Origin: Schlegelella_A sp963778525
Lineage (GTDB): Bacteria > Pseudomonadota > Gammaproteobacteria > Burkholderiales > Burkholderiaceae_C
Length of the DNA: 64,000 bases
Direction of reading: 5' to 3'
NCBI GenBank assembly: GCA_963778525.1
Contig: CAVZUJ010000001.1
Coordinates: 186,001 to 250,000, forward strand
Both the position numbers and the translations under genes were made by a program. Within the stretch, counting starts at the first letter, position 1, and each line of letters opens with the position of its first letter. This document shows positions 23,799-32,601 of the stretch, piece by piece. A model generated the notes under the pieces. The model was not told the DNA's origin. It saw nothing but the letters and a program-made list of their open reading frames with translations, and made no database searches.

Positions 23799-25673
23799 TC
23801 ACCTTTGCGCCGGCGGCGCTGAAGCGGTTTGCGCCGCGGCGGCCGGCGGCAGTGCCGGGCCCGGCGATTCTTCTGCGTCGTCCCCGCCCTTCGGCTGTCC
23901 TGCAGGTGCCGCCATGCCCTTGCGCAGCACGTCGCGTGCTTCCTGCAGTGCTTCGGCCAGGGAGCGCGTCGTGATCCGGAGAACGCGCGCGTAGCGCTGG
24001 GCGATGTGGCCGAGCGCGGCGCCGACCTTGGTCGACGGCAGCGTGCTGACGGCATCGACGATCTCGTTGGCGGCGCTCGCGACCAGGCGCAGCAGGTCGG
24101 GATCGCCGTCGGGCTTGCGCACCGGCGCGTCGACGGGCAGTCGGCGGATCATGTGCAGCACGTCATCGCCGAGGCCCCAATGCCGGGCCACGGCGCTGCC
24201 GAAGGTCTCGGTATCGACACCGAGAACCGCGAAGCCGGCTGCCTCTTCGCTCATGCCCGGCTGCTCGCCGGAATCGCCTTCGCTGGTGGCGGGTTGCATC
24301 AACTGCTGGATCTGCTCGGCCTCTTCGGCAAAGTGATAACGCAGCATCAGCCGCCCGAGGTTCTGCATCACGGCGATCAGATAGACCACCTCGCCGTCGT
24401 AGCCGGCCGGGCGCAAGGCTTGCGCGGTGTGGCCGGCCAGGCGAACCCGGTCGATGGCCGCCAGCAGGGCCTTGGCGTTGACGTCGTCGAGGGGGCCCGG
24501 CCAGGCGCGCAAGGTATTCGCCGATTGCCGCACGCCGTTGACGCCGATCAAGGCGACGACGCGGCGCAAGGTCAGCACCGCACCATTGCCTGCAATCTGC
24601 GTGCCCTGGACCTGCGCCGTGTTGAGGGTGCGCAGGAGCTCGAACGACAAGGCCAGGTCGGGCAGCAGGTGCTGGGCGATCTCGTCGGTACGCTGGCTCT
24701 CGATGGCGGTGACGCGCTGCACGCGTGCCGCCAGGCCAGGCAGCGCGGGCAGGTGGCCGATCGTGCGCAGGCGGTCGAGCAGGAGCGCGACCGGACCGCC
24801 GTCGTCTTCGGCAATCGCTTCGCGCCAGCCGTTGAGGGCGCCGAGGAAGGTCCGTGCGCTGCGATAGCGCAGGCGCTCCTGGCCGGCCGTGCTGCGGTTG
24901 ACGATGGCGCGCAGCGCCTCCGCCACCGGCTGCGGCGTGGTCCACGGCAGGCGCACGAACTCGCGTCCGCGCGGCGCCATGCGATCCATGACCCGGCCGG
25001 TGTCGGCACTGCCGAGCGCCGGTTCGCCGGCGAGCAGGCGATGCAGGAGCACGCCGGCGGCAAGCACGTCGCGCTCGGCCGCGGCCCGTTGCGCGCGCAG
25101 GGTCGAAGGGTCGAGCGGCATCAGGCCGCTGTCGTCGCGGCGGCGCGGCGTGCCGGCGGCAGCCTCGACTTCCTGGGCCGCGCCGAGGGCCATGACGCTG
25201 GCCTGGCCGCGGTCGTTGACGAGAATGCTGTGCAGCTGCAGATCGAGGTGTGCGAGGCCGGCGTCGTGGGCGAAGGCCAGGCCACGCAAGACGCCCTCGG
25301 TCCACACTGCGGCCTCGTCGGGCGACGGCCGCGGATGCTCGTCCAGCCATTCGTCGAGCGTCACCCCCTGGCGCCGATCGACGGCGATGAACGGCCAGTG
25401 CTCGTGGATGCCGCATTCGAGCGGACGGGCGAGATTGGGATGATCGAGGCGGGCGGCGCGGCGAACCGCAAGCAGCCACGCCGCAGCGCCGCCGGGCGTG
25501 GCCGGCGCGACGCGGGGCATGGTCAGCATCGCTTCGGTGCCGGCGCGGGCATCGAGCGCCAGCCAGGCCATCGTCGTCTCGCTCTTGCCGATCAGCTTGC
25601 GCAGCTGAAAACGCCCGAACGCACGCGCCGCGGTCGGCGGAGCGGGAATATGAACGGCAGCGGCGGACGGCAT
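23799..25673 (-). CDS. HDOD domain protein with N-terminal pseudokinase domain
   Basis: A 624-residue fusion. Residues about 15-290 follow a Ser/Thr protein kinase fold: FGRFQLRKLIGKSETTMAWLALD, DHPNLARPLECGIHEHWPFIAVD, and HLDLQLHSILVND. Key residues are lost. The beta-3 lysine is absent, HRDLKxxN reads HLDLQLHS (residues 142-149), and the DFG aspartate is replaced (ALG at 162-164). It is therefore probably an inactive scaffold. Residues about 305-545 form an HDOD domain (IGHLPALPGLAARVQRV, AVLTLRRVVALIGVNGVRQ, VVYLIAVMQNLGRLMLRYHF), found in signalling and regulatory proteins. The C-terminal about 40 residues are Pro/Ala-rich. ATG 25673 is preferred over 25889, whose extra 72 residues look non-coding. 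Confidence 0.85.
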   Translation of the reverse strand: MPSAAAVHIPAPPTAARAFGRFQLRKLIGKSETTMAWLALDARAGTEAMLTMPRVAPATPGGAAAWLLAVRRAARLDHPNLARPLECGIHEHWPFIAVDRRQGVTLDEWLDEHPRPSPDEAAVWTEGVLRGLAFAHDAGLAHLDLQLHSILVNDRGQASVMALGAAQEVEAAAGTPRRRDDSGLMPLDPSTLRAQRAAAERDVLAAGVLLHRLLAGEPALGSADTGRVMDRMAPRGREFVRLPWTTPQPVAEALRAIVNRSTAGQERLRYRSARTFLGALNGWREAIAEDDGGPVALLLDRLRTIGHLPALPGLAARVQRVTAIESQRTDEIAQHLLPDLALSFELLRTLNTAQVQGTQIAGNGAVLTLRRVVALIGVNGVRQSANTLRAWPGPLDDVNAKALLAAIDRVRLAGHTAQALRPAGYDGEVVYLIAVMQNLGRLMLRYHFAEEAEQIQQLMQPATSEGDSGEQPGMSEEAAGFAVLGVDTETFGSAVARHWGLGDDVLHMIRRLPVDAPVRKPDGDPDLLRLVASAANEIVDAVSTLPSTKVGAALGHIAQRYARVLRITTRSLAEALQEARDVLRKGMAAPAGQPKGGDDAEESPGPALPPAAAAQTASAPPAQR

Positions 25674-25803
25674 CGGCGAGAAACGACGGACTACCTCGAT
25701 TGGAACGCGAACCGAGGCGCGGAATTCGCCGATGTGCCGCCGATTCGCCCTGCATCTCTGCCGCATTTCACGCCGGCTCGGGTTCGCGGCGACGTGCCCG
25801 CTG

Positions 25804-28800
25804 CTAGTCGATCTCGACGACCCGGCCGTTGCCGGCGATGAAGGCGCAGCGCACCGCCTCGCCAGGCTGCAAGGTGCGAACCACGTCACGGTAGCGCAGC
25901 AGCTGCTGCCGATACGGTTCGAGCGCCTCGGGCACTTGGTGAAGCTTGTAGTCGAGCACCCACCAGACCGGTGCGGCGCCCTCCTCCTCGAGCCGCACCA
26001 GGCGGTCGATGCGGAGCAGGTCGCCGGATTCGCTCACCGGCACTTCGTTGCCGCTCCAGCGCAGCGCCGGGCCGCCGAAGAATCGCGACGCGTGCGCATC
26101 GGCAAGGATCGCCGCCGCGTGGCGCGTCACGAGCGCGGCGTCGACATCGAAGGCGCGCGCCGCAGCGGCAGCGAGCGTGTCGAGGTCCGCGCCGATCTCG
26201 GGACCTGCCTGGGCCGCCCATTCGAGCGTCCGGTGGATCGCCCGGCCGAGCGCGGCGGAGCGCGGGTCGAGATCGGTCGCGCCGATGCGCAGCTCAGTGG
26301 ATGCCACCGGGCCGGGCGGCTCGGCCGCTTCGAAGTCGAAGGCCGTCTGGCCCGTCACGGCGTCGCGCGTGGAACCAGAGGGTTCGAGCGGCGGTGGCGC
26401 AGGCGAGAACGTGGCCACAGCCAAGGGCCGCGGCGGCGCCGTCGGCGCCCGCAGCTCGCGCAGCACGACGGGCGCCAGGACTGCCACCGGACGCGCGCTT
26501 GCCCGCGGGGACGGCGCCGCGGGGGCTGCGAACGGCTCGAGCCGCTGCCACCACGAGGCCGCGAGCGGCGGCAGAAACGGTTCGGTAGCGCTGATCACGA
26601 GGCGACGGCGTGCGCGCGTCATCGCAACATAGAGCGCGTTCAGCTCCTCGCGCGCGTCCGCCGCGATCTCGGCCGCAAGCAGCGCGCGCAGCGAGGGCGG
26701 GCAGCGGGCCTCGGCATCGGAGTAGACGAAAGCGCAGCGCCGCGGCCGATCGGTGTGCACCGGCCAGTCGATGAGGAGCGTCGCCAATTCCGTGCCTGGC
26801 CGCTCAGGATCGGTGTCGGTGATGAACACGGTGTCGGCCTCGAGGCCCTTCGCGCCGTGCACGGTGAGCAGGCGTACGGCGTCGGCGCGCATCGGCGGCG
26901 TGCTCTTCACGCTGCGGCGCTTCAGCGCACGGATGAAGCCGTAAGGCGTCGCATAGCGGCCGCCGTCGAGCAAGAGTGCCTGAGCCAGGACGGCATCGAC
27001 CGCGTCGAGCGCTTGCGCCCGCTGATCGGGTGGCACGACGGCGGCAAGGCGCGCGCGCAGGTCGCCCTCGTGGACGATCCGGTCGAGCAGGTCGTGCGGC
27101 GGCAACTCGTCGGCGGCGACGCGCCAGGCCCGGAGCAGATCGCGCGCGCGCTCGAGCGCCGGACTTGGCTGGCCCATCGCCTGCAGGGCTCGCCACCAGT
27201 CACGATCACCGGCCGCCTGCGCGGCAGCGGCGAGAGCGAGCAGGTCGTCGTCGCTCGAGCCGAACAGCGGACTGCGCAAGGCGCGGGCGAGCGATAGCCG
27301 GTGCGCCGGCGAGACGATGGCGTCGAGCACCGCGATCAGATCCTGCGCTTCGGGCGTCTGCGCCAACGCGGTGTCCTCGACCGCGGTGTGCGCAATCTGC
27401 TCGCGCTCCAGCGCCGTCGCGACCAGGCGCAAGGTCTCACGCTTGCGGCAGAGCACGAACACCTCGTTCGGCGGGACGCCTTCGCCCAGCAGGACAGCGA
27501 CGCGACGAGCAACGCGTGCCGCCTCGCGCTCGCGGACCACGACGTCCGGCTCGAGGCGCGGCGTCGTCAGCGTGTCACGCCAGACCGGTGTCGCCTTGGC
27601 ATCGGGACGCGCCGCACGGCCCACGCGCAGGCTTCGCGGCAGCGCCTCGACGCCGTCGCCCGGCATGGTCTCGAGCTCGGTCGTATGCGGGCGGAAGCCC
27701 TCGAACGCGCCCTCCCCGGCCGCCTGACCGAAGACCGCGTTGACGACCTCGAGCACCGCCGGCGCGTTGCGTCTCGTGTGATCGCAGGCGAGCGCACTGC
27801 CGCCGAGCCCTTCGCGGATGAAACGTGTGGCCGCGGCGAAGACAGCCGATTCGGCGCCGCGAAAGCGATAGATGCTCTGCTTCGGATCACCGACCAGGAA
27901 CAGGCCTGGTGGCTTCTGCCCGCTCGCCCCGCCGCCAGCGCCGGCGTATGCCGAGAGCCAGGCGTGAAGCGCGTGCCACTGCAACGGGCTCGTGTCCTGG
28001 AACTCGTCGACGAGGACGTGGCGGATGCGCGCGTCGAGCCGCTCCTGCACCCAGGCCGAGAGCTCGTCGTCGCGCAGCAGTGCCAGGGCGCAGCGCTCGA
28101 GATCGGCCATGTCGGCGAGGCCGCGCTCGCGCTTGTAGTCGGCGAATGCGGCGAGCAATGCCCGGCTCAGACGCACCATGCGGCGGTGCTCGAGGTGCGC
28201 TTCTTCCTGCGCGATCTGCCGCCGCAGAAGCGCGAGCGCGTCCTGCGTGGGGCCGAGGTTGGCGTACTTCTGCCCGAGCTTGCGGGGCTCGCCGTCCAGC
28301 TTCAGCAGGAGCTTGGAGGCCGCGTCGACGATGGCATCGCAAGCGCGCGCATGGAGCGCTGCGGCCAGATCGCCGGCACCTTCCTGATGGGTGGGTGCGC
28401 CCCGGCCGAACTGCGCCGCCACCTCGCCGAGGCGCTTCTGCCAGAACGGGCCGAGCACCGTCTCGGCCGGATGCACGTTTGCGGGGAGCTCCGGCCAGAA
28501 TGCCGCCGCCGTCTCGACACTGTCATCGAGCACGCCGGCCTCGACGGCGAGCTCGATCTCCACCCGGCGCGACCACGCCGTCTCGAGCCAGCGGCGCAAC
28601 ATGGTGCGGCCGCGCAAGGTGGTCATCGCGTCGTAGTCTGCGCGCAAGCCGGCATCGTCCAGCACGAGGGCGTGGAAGGCGCGGAAGACGGACGAGCGGT
28701 GGTCCTCGATGTCCTCGATCAGCTCCATCTCCGGCGCGAGCCCGATCCGCTCGAGCAACGCCAGCGGCGCGACGCGCAGCAGCTGCGAGAACCAGGCGTG

Positions 28801-29202
28801 GAAGGTGCGGATCTCGATCGGCCGGCCCGCAGAGAGAACGCGTCCCTGCAGCTCGCCGAGCGCGGGCGCGAGCCGCTCGGCCCGGTCGGCCGAGAGGCCG
28901 CGCTGGCGCAAGGCCTCGACCCGCTGCATGTGGCTGGAGCGTGGCGTCGCGAATTCGGCCAGCCATTCGCCGAGGCGCTGCCGCATCTCGCCGGCGGCGG
29001 CGCGCGTGAACGTGATCGCCAGGATTTCTTGTGGCTCGGCGCCTTCGAGCAGCGCACGCAGCACGCGCGAGACGAGCATCCAGGTCTTGCCAGAGCCGGC
29101 GCAGGCCTCGACGGCGCAGCTGCGCGCCGGGTCGCAGGCCGCGGCGTAGAACGTCTCGCGCGACACCGGCACGCCGTCGATGCGGAAGGCAGGGGCCGTC
29201 AC
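25804..29202 (-). CDS. addA: UvrD/AddA-type helicase-nuclease (double-strand break repair)
   Basis: A 1132-residue superfamily 1 helicase with a C-terminal nuclease. Motif I is ACAGSGKT (residues 33-40), motif Ia AITFTRAAAGEMR, motif II DEFQDTSPLQW, motif III GDPKQSIYRFRGAE, motif V LLTVHGAKGLEADTVFI, and motif VI YVAMTRARRRLVI. The C-terminal RecB-like nuclease motif reads WVLDYKLHQ, then YRQQLLRYRD. With the partner AddB it should unwind and resect broken DNA ends up to a Chi-like site. The GTG start at 29202 overlaps the addB stop by four bases (GTGA), so the two are translationally coupled. Confidence 0.9.
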   Translation of the reverse strand: MTAPAFRIDGVPVSRETFYAAACDPARSCAVEACAGSGKTWMLVSRVLRALLEGAEPQEILAITFTRAAAGEMRQRLGEWLAEFATPRSSHMQRVEALRQRGLSADRAERLAPALGELQGRVLSAGRPIEIRTFHAWFSQLLRVAPLALLERIGLAPEMELIEDIEDHRSSVFRAFHALVLDDAGLRADYDAMTTLRGRTMLRRWLETAWSRRVEIELAVEAGVLDDSVETAAAFWPELPANVHPAETVLGPFWQKRLGEVAAQFGRGAPTHQEGAGDLAAALHARACDAIVDAASKLLLKLDGEPRKLGQKYANLGPTQDALALLRRQIAQEEAHLEHRRMVRLSRALLAAFADYKRERGLADMADLERCALALLRDDELSAWVQERLDARIRHVLVDEFQDTSPLQWHALHAWLSAYAGAGGGASGQKPPGLFLVGDPKQSIYRFRGAESAVFAAATRFIREGLGGSALACDHTRRNAPAVLEVVNAVFGQAAGEGAFEGFRPHTTELETMPGDGVEALPRSLRVGRAARPDAKATPVWRDTLTTPRLEPDVVVREREAARVARRVAVLLGEGVPPNEVFVLCRKRETLRLVATALEREQIAHTAVEDTALAQTPEAQDLIAVLDAIVSPAHRLSLARALRSPLFGSSDDDLLALAAAAQAAGDRDWWRALQAMGQPSPALERARDLLRAWRVAADELPPHDLLDRIVHEGDLRARLAAVVPPDQRAQALDAVDAVLAQALLLDGGRYATPYGFIRALKRRSVKSTPPMRADAVRLLTVHGAKGLEADTVFITDTDPERPGTELATLLIDWPVHTDRPRRCAFVYSDAEARCPPSLRALLAAEIAADAREELNALYVAMTRARRRLVISATEPFLPPLAASWWQRLEPFAAPAAPSPRASARPVAVLAPVVLRELRAPTAPPRPLAVATFSPAPPPLEPSGSTRDAVTGQTAFDFEAAEPPGPVASTELRIGATDLDPRSAALGRAIHRTLEWAAQAGPEIGADLDTLAAAAARAFDVDAALVTRHAAAILADAHASRFFGGPALRWSGNEVPVSESGDLLRIDRLVRLEEEGAAPVWWVLDYKLHQVPEALEPYRQQLLRYRDVVRTLQPGEAVRCAFIAGNGRVVEID

Positions 29203-31889
29203 GGCGCGTCGTCTTCCATCACCGCATCGTTCGCCGCGGCCTCGGCACCGAGCTCGGGCTCCGCCGGCCGGGTCCAATGGTCGCGCCGGCACAGGCCTCG
29301 CGCCTCGCAGTACGTGCAGGCCGAGCCTTCGCCGAGCGGCGCCATGCCGGCGCCGGCGCGCAGCCGGCGCAGGTCTTCGGCGATGCCGGCGACGAGCGCG
29401 TCGGCGCTGGCGGCGACGTCGACGTGCAGGTGCTGGTCGAGCTTCTTCGTGGCATCGAGCGCGAGGTAGGAGGCACGCAGCGGCAGCGGGCTCTCGGCGC
29501 CGACGAGCGCGGCGTAGAAGGCGAGCTGGGTGTCCTCGAAGCGATCGGCGACCGTCTTCTTGAGCTGGCTGGAGCTGCCGGTCTTGTAGTCGATGAGCTC
29601 GAGCGCCTCGCCGGCATCGACCCGGTCGATCCGGTCGACGCGGCCGTGCAGCTCGACGCCCTCGAGCGCCGCCGGCGCGGCGACGAGATCGATCTCCCCG
29701 CGCTGCCAGCGATCGCCCTTGGCCTCGCGATCGTGCAGCCAGGCGACATAGCGCGGCACGAGCACCTCGAACGACGCGCTGAACGGCAGGAACGCGGTCT
29801 CGTCGAGGCCATGAGCCTCGCGGGTGGCGGCGGCGACGGCGTGAAGGCGCGCGGTGTCGGCCGCAGCGCCGGCGCCGGGCTCGCGCCCGACGTGAAACGC
29901 ATACAGCACCTCGTGCAGCCACTTGCCATAGTCGCGCTTTTCGACCTCGGGATCGAGCTCGTCCACGGCACGCAGCCCGAGCACGCTCTGGGCGAAGAAG
30001 CGGTACGGACAGTCGCGCAGCGCCTCGAAGGTGCTCGCCGAAAGCCGTCGCGGCAGTCGGGAGGTCGGCACCGAAGGCGCACCCGGCTCGATCGGCGCGG
30101 GCGCGACAGTGCGTTCGATGCGGACCTCGGGCGCATCGACGAGCCTCGTGCCGCGCTCCGCCAGCGCCAGGCTCAGCGCCTCGACGAGCGGGCTGTCGCC
30201 GAGCGGCCTCGGGCCGTCGGCGCGTCGACGCAGAAGCGTGAGGCGCGGAAGCCGCAGAAGCTGGGCGAAGGCGAGCAGCTCGTCGCGCCGGCGCGACTCG
30301 GAGTCGGCGAGGCCCAGCGTGCGCCGGACCTCGCGCGGCAGCAGCGCGTCAGGTGGTGCGGCCGCGCCGAGCCGGTCGTCGGCGCCAGGGAGCACCACTG
30401 CGGCGAACGGCCGCAGCATGGCGCGCGCCATCGGCGTGATGACGACTTCCGCCGGCAGGGGATGCGCGTCCGCGTCCACCGGGTCCGGCGGCCGGAAGGT
30501 TTCGCTCTCGAGCAGCTCGTCGACCCAGCCCGTGAACTCGGCGAGCGACATCGGCTCGAGGTCGACCGCAAGTTGTGCGCGTCGGGCCGCCTCAAGCGCG
30601 GGCGAGAGGCCGAGCGCGGCCAGCGCCTCTCGGCCCGCCGCATCGTCGAGCAGGTCGGCGAGCGCGCCGGTCCGTTCGAGCGCCGCGGCCAGCGCGTCGA
30701 GCCAGTCGACGATCGGTCGGCGTGCCGGCCGCGCCAGCAGCGTCGCGATCGCCTGCGCCTCCGCGCGGAGCCCGGCGGGACCCGCATCGAGGGCGAGCCG
30801 GTCGAGGCCGGCAACGTCGCTCACTTGCGCTTTTCGCGCTGCGGCCTCGAGCGCTTCGAGGGCGGCGCTGTGCTGCTTGCCGAGCGCCGTCGACTTGAGC
30901 CAGTCGAGCCACGTATCGGCCGCAGCATCGCGGCGCGCCGATCGCAGTGTCGCCATGATCGCGGCGCCGGCGCGCGTGGTTGCGAGCTTCCAGCCGGTCT
31001 CGTCGCGCAGCACGACCCCGCTTCGCTCGAGCAGCGCCCGGATGCGCCGGATCAGCGCTCGGTCCTGGGCGATGAGCGCGACCGGCGTTTCGCCGCGCTC
31101 GACGTGCGCGAGGGCCTGCGCCGCGGCGGCCTCGGCTTCGTCCTCGAAGCCATCGCAGAGCCGGAACGCCGGCGCTTCGCGCAGCGCGGCTTCCGCGAAT
31201 GGCCGGCTCGGATCGACATCGGTCTCGATGCGCAAGCTGGGAGCGACGCCGCGGGCCAGCAGCGCGTCGGCCAGCGGGTCGGCGCCACCGGCTGCGACCA
31301 CCACCCAGGCAGTCGGGCGCAGCGCGAACAGACGGTCGGTGTCGCTCGCCACGGACCGTGCCGCCCATTCGAGCGCAACGTGAGCGAGAAGGCGCTCGCG
31401 CTGCCCCGGGCCAGCGCCGGATCGCAAGGCGTCGCGCGCGGACGACCACCAGAGCTCCCGCTCATTCGGGGCGAGCGCCGCCGCGGCCGAGATCAATTCG
31501 TGGGCCGCGTCGACGACACGCGCCGCGGCTCGGGCAAAGCCCCAGGGGTCGCGCTGTCGCCAGTCGGCGCCCCAAGGCTGGCGCGCCAGGGCCTGCATCG
31601 CGAGCACCGTGTCATGGGCGACACCCCATCCGGCCTCGCCGGACCCTCGGAGGGGAGGCGGCCCGAGGGCCTCGGCGAGGGTGCGCGTGGTCTCGACGCG
31701 CGGCATCCATCCGCCACCCGTCGCGAAGGAGCGCCGCGCCGGCGCGAGCAGCTGCAGGAACGGGACCAGGACGATCGCGTCGCGCAACGCGATGTTGTGC
31801 TCGGCCGTCCACTCGCGGACGCGCTGCGCCACCGCGTCCCAGGGCGCGACGCCCGAGACGTCGACCGTCGAGCGGGCTATCGTCACCAT
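29199..31889 (-). CDS. addB: PD-(D/E)XK nuclease family protein, AddB-like subunit
   Basis: An 896-residue partner of AddA. The N-terminal two thirds resemble an inactivated helicase, with no P-loop where motif I would be. The C-terminal nuclease is clear: RLSASTFEALRDCPYRFFAQSVLG, then ELIDYKTGSSSQLKK. An iron-sulphur cluster of the AddB type is predicted from the cysteine in RDCPYRFF together with CTYCEARGLC near the C-terminus. AddB supplies the second nuclease and recognises the Chi-like sequence. It begins 128 bases before and divergent from trxA. Confidence 0.88.
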   Translation of the reverse strand: MVTIARSTVDVSGVAPWDAVAQRVREWTAEHNIALRDAIVLVPFLQLLAPARRSFATGGGWMPRVETTRTLAEALGPPPLRGSGEAGWGVAHDTVLAMQALARQPWGADWRQRDPWGFARAAARVVDAAHELISAAAALAPNERELWWSSARDALRSGAGPGQRERLLAHVALEWAARSVASDTDRLFALRPTAWVVVAAGGADPLADALLARGVAPSLRIETDVDPSRPFAEAALREAPAFRLCDGFEDEAEAAAAQALAHVERGETPVALIAQDRALIRRIRALLERSGVVLRDETGWKLATTRAGAAIMATLRSARRDAAADTWLDWLKSTALGKQHSAALEALEAAARKAQVSDVAGLDRLALDAGPAGLRAEAQAIATLLARPARRPIVDWLDALAAALERTGALADLLDDAAGREALAALGLSPALEAARRAQLAVDLEPMSLAEFTGWVDELLESETFRPPDPVDADAHPLPAEVVITPMARAMLRPFAAVVLPGADDRLGAAAPPDALLPREVRRTLGLADSESRRRDELLAFAQLLRLPRLTLLRRRADGPRPLGDSPLVEALSLALAERGTRLVDAPEVRIERTVAPAPIEPGAPSVPTSRLPRRLSASTFEALRDCPYRFFAQSVLGLRAVDELDPEVEKRDYGKWLHEVLYAFHVGREPGAGAAADTARLHAVAAATREAHGLDETAFLPFSASFEVLVPRYVAWLHDREAKGDRWQRGEIDLVAAPAALEGVELHGRVDRIDRVDAGEALELIDYKTGSSSQLKKTVADRFEDTQLAFYAALVGAESPLPLRASYLALDATKKLDQHLHVDVAASADALVAGIAEDLRRLRAGAGMAPLGEGSACTYCEARGLCRRDHWTRPAEPELGAEAAANDAVMEDDAP

Positions 31890-32017
31890 AGGGAGTTTGG
31901 AAAAGTCCTGAGCCCCGCTGGCGCGGGGGCCTGTGTCAGAATCATTGTGCCCTTGAGCCCGGCCTTGCAGTCGCAGCTCTTACCTCCATCTTGGGTGCAG
32001 GCACGAGGATTTCCATC

Positions 32018-32347
32018 ATGAGCAGCGAACTGATCACCCACACGTCCGACGCGTCGTTCAACGCCGATGTCATCGAGGCGGGCACGCCCGTTCTGGTCGA
32101 CTACTGGGCCGAATGGTGCGGGCCCTGCAAGATGATCGCCCCGATCCTCGACGAGGTTTCGAAGACCTACGACGGCAAGCTTCGCGTCGCCAAGATGAAC
32201 GTCGACGAGAACCGCGACGTGCCGGCAAAGTACGGCATCCGCGGCATCCCGACGCTGATGCTCTTCAAGGACGGTCAGCTCGCCGCGACCAAGGTGGGCG
32301 CCCTCTCGAAAGCGCAGTTGACGGCCTTCATCGACTCTCACCTATAA
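32018..32347 (+). CDS. trxA: Thioredoxin 1
   Basis: A 109-residue cytoplasmic thioredoxin. The redox motif WCGPC is at residues 33-37 in VLVDYWAEWCGPCKMIAP, followed by VAKMNVDENRDVPAKYGIRGIPTLMLFKDG with the conserved cis-proline. It reduces protein disulphides and supplies electrons to ribonucleotide reductase and other enzymes. ATG 32018 has GAGG upstream. The gene is followed by rho, a pairing found across Proteobacteria, and a candidate rho promoter lies in its last codons. Confidence 0.97.
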   Translation: MSSELITHTSDASFNADVIEAGTPVLVDYWAEWCGPCKMIAPILDEVSKTYDGKLRVAKMNVDENRDVPAKYGIRGIPTLMLFKDGQLAATKVGALSKAQLTAFIDSHL

Positions 32348-32348
32348 T
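32318..32348 (+). promoter_or_regulatory. Candidate sigma-70 promoter for rho
   Basis: TTGACG at 32318-32323 and a consensus TATAAT at 32343-32348 are separated by 19 bases, slightly longer than ideal. The -10 box overlaps the trxA stop codon. Transcription from here would give rho an untranslated leader of about 245 bases. Confidence 0.5.
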
Positions 32349-32360
32349 CGACAGCAACGC

Positions 32361-32390
32361 CAGAGCGCCGGTGCCAAGCCGGGCGCTCTG
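32361..32390 (+). other. Stable hairpin at the start of the trxA-rho gap
   Basis: CAGAGCGCC (32361-32369) pairs with GGCGCTCTG (32382-32390). No T-tract follows, so this is not a standard intrinsic terminator. It may protect the trxA mRNA 3' end or belong to the rho leader. The rest of the 254-base gap (32348-32601) shows no gene. Confidence 0.5.
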
Positions 32391-32601
32391 CCGATACAGC
32401 TAGCCGGCGCGCGCCGGGCCGAATCCCTGGAGATCGTCCCGCGTTTCGTTTTCCGGCGTTCGGCGAAGCGGTTGCCGCTTCGTTTCCTGATCCAACTGGC
32501 ATGAACCGGCCGCCTCCCCGCGGCTCGCATTCCCGGCCGGCCGCGACGCGCGCCTGGTCACGCCCACCCGAATCCACCCTCGCGACTCCTTCGCCCGCTC
32601 C

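Noticed and set aside
27301..29469. Very long antisense reading frame over addA; similar ones over carB (49649-52717) and gcvP (58110-60947).
   Set aside because: These are products of high GC codon bias. Their translations are Arg/Ala/Asp-rich with no family motifs, and the opposite strand carries clear genes.
32371..32403. Ten-codon GTG-started leader peptide before rho.
   Set aside because: No Shine-Dalgarno sequence, and it overlaps the hairpin; too weak to report as a gene.
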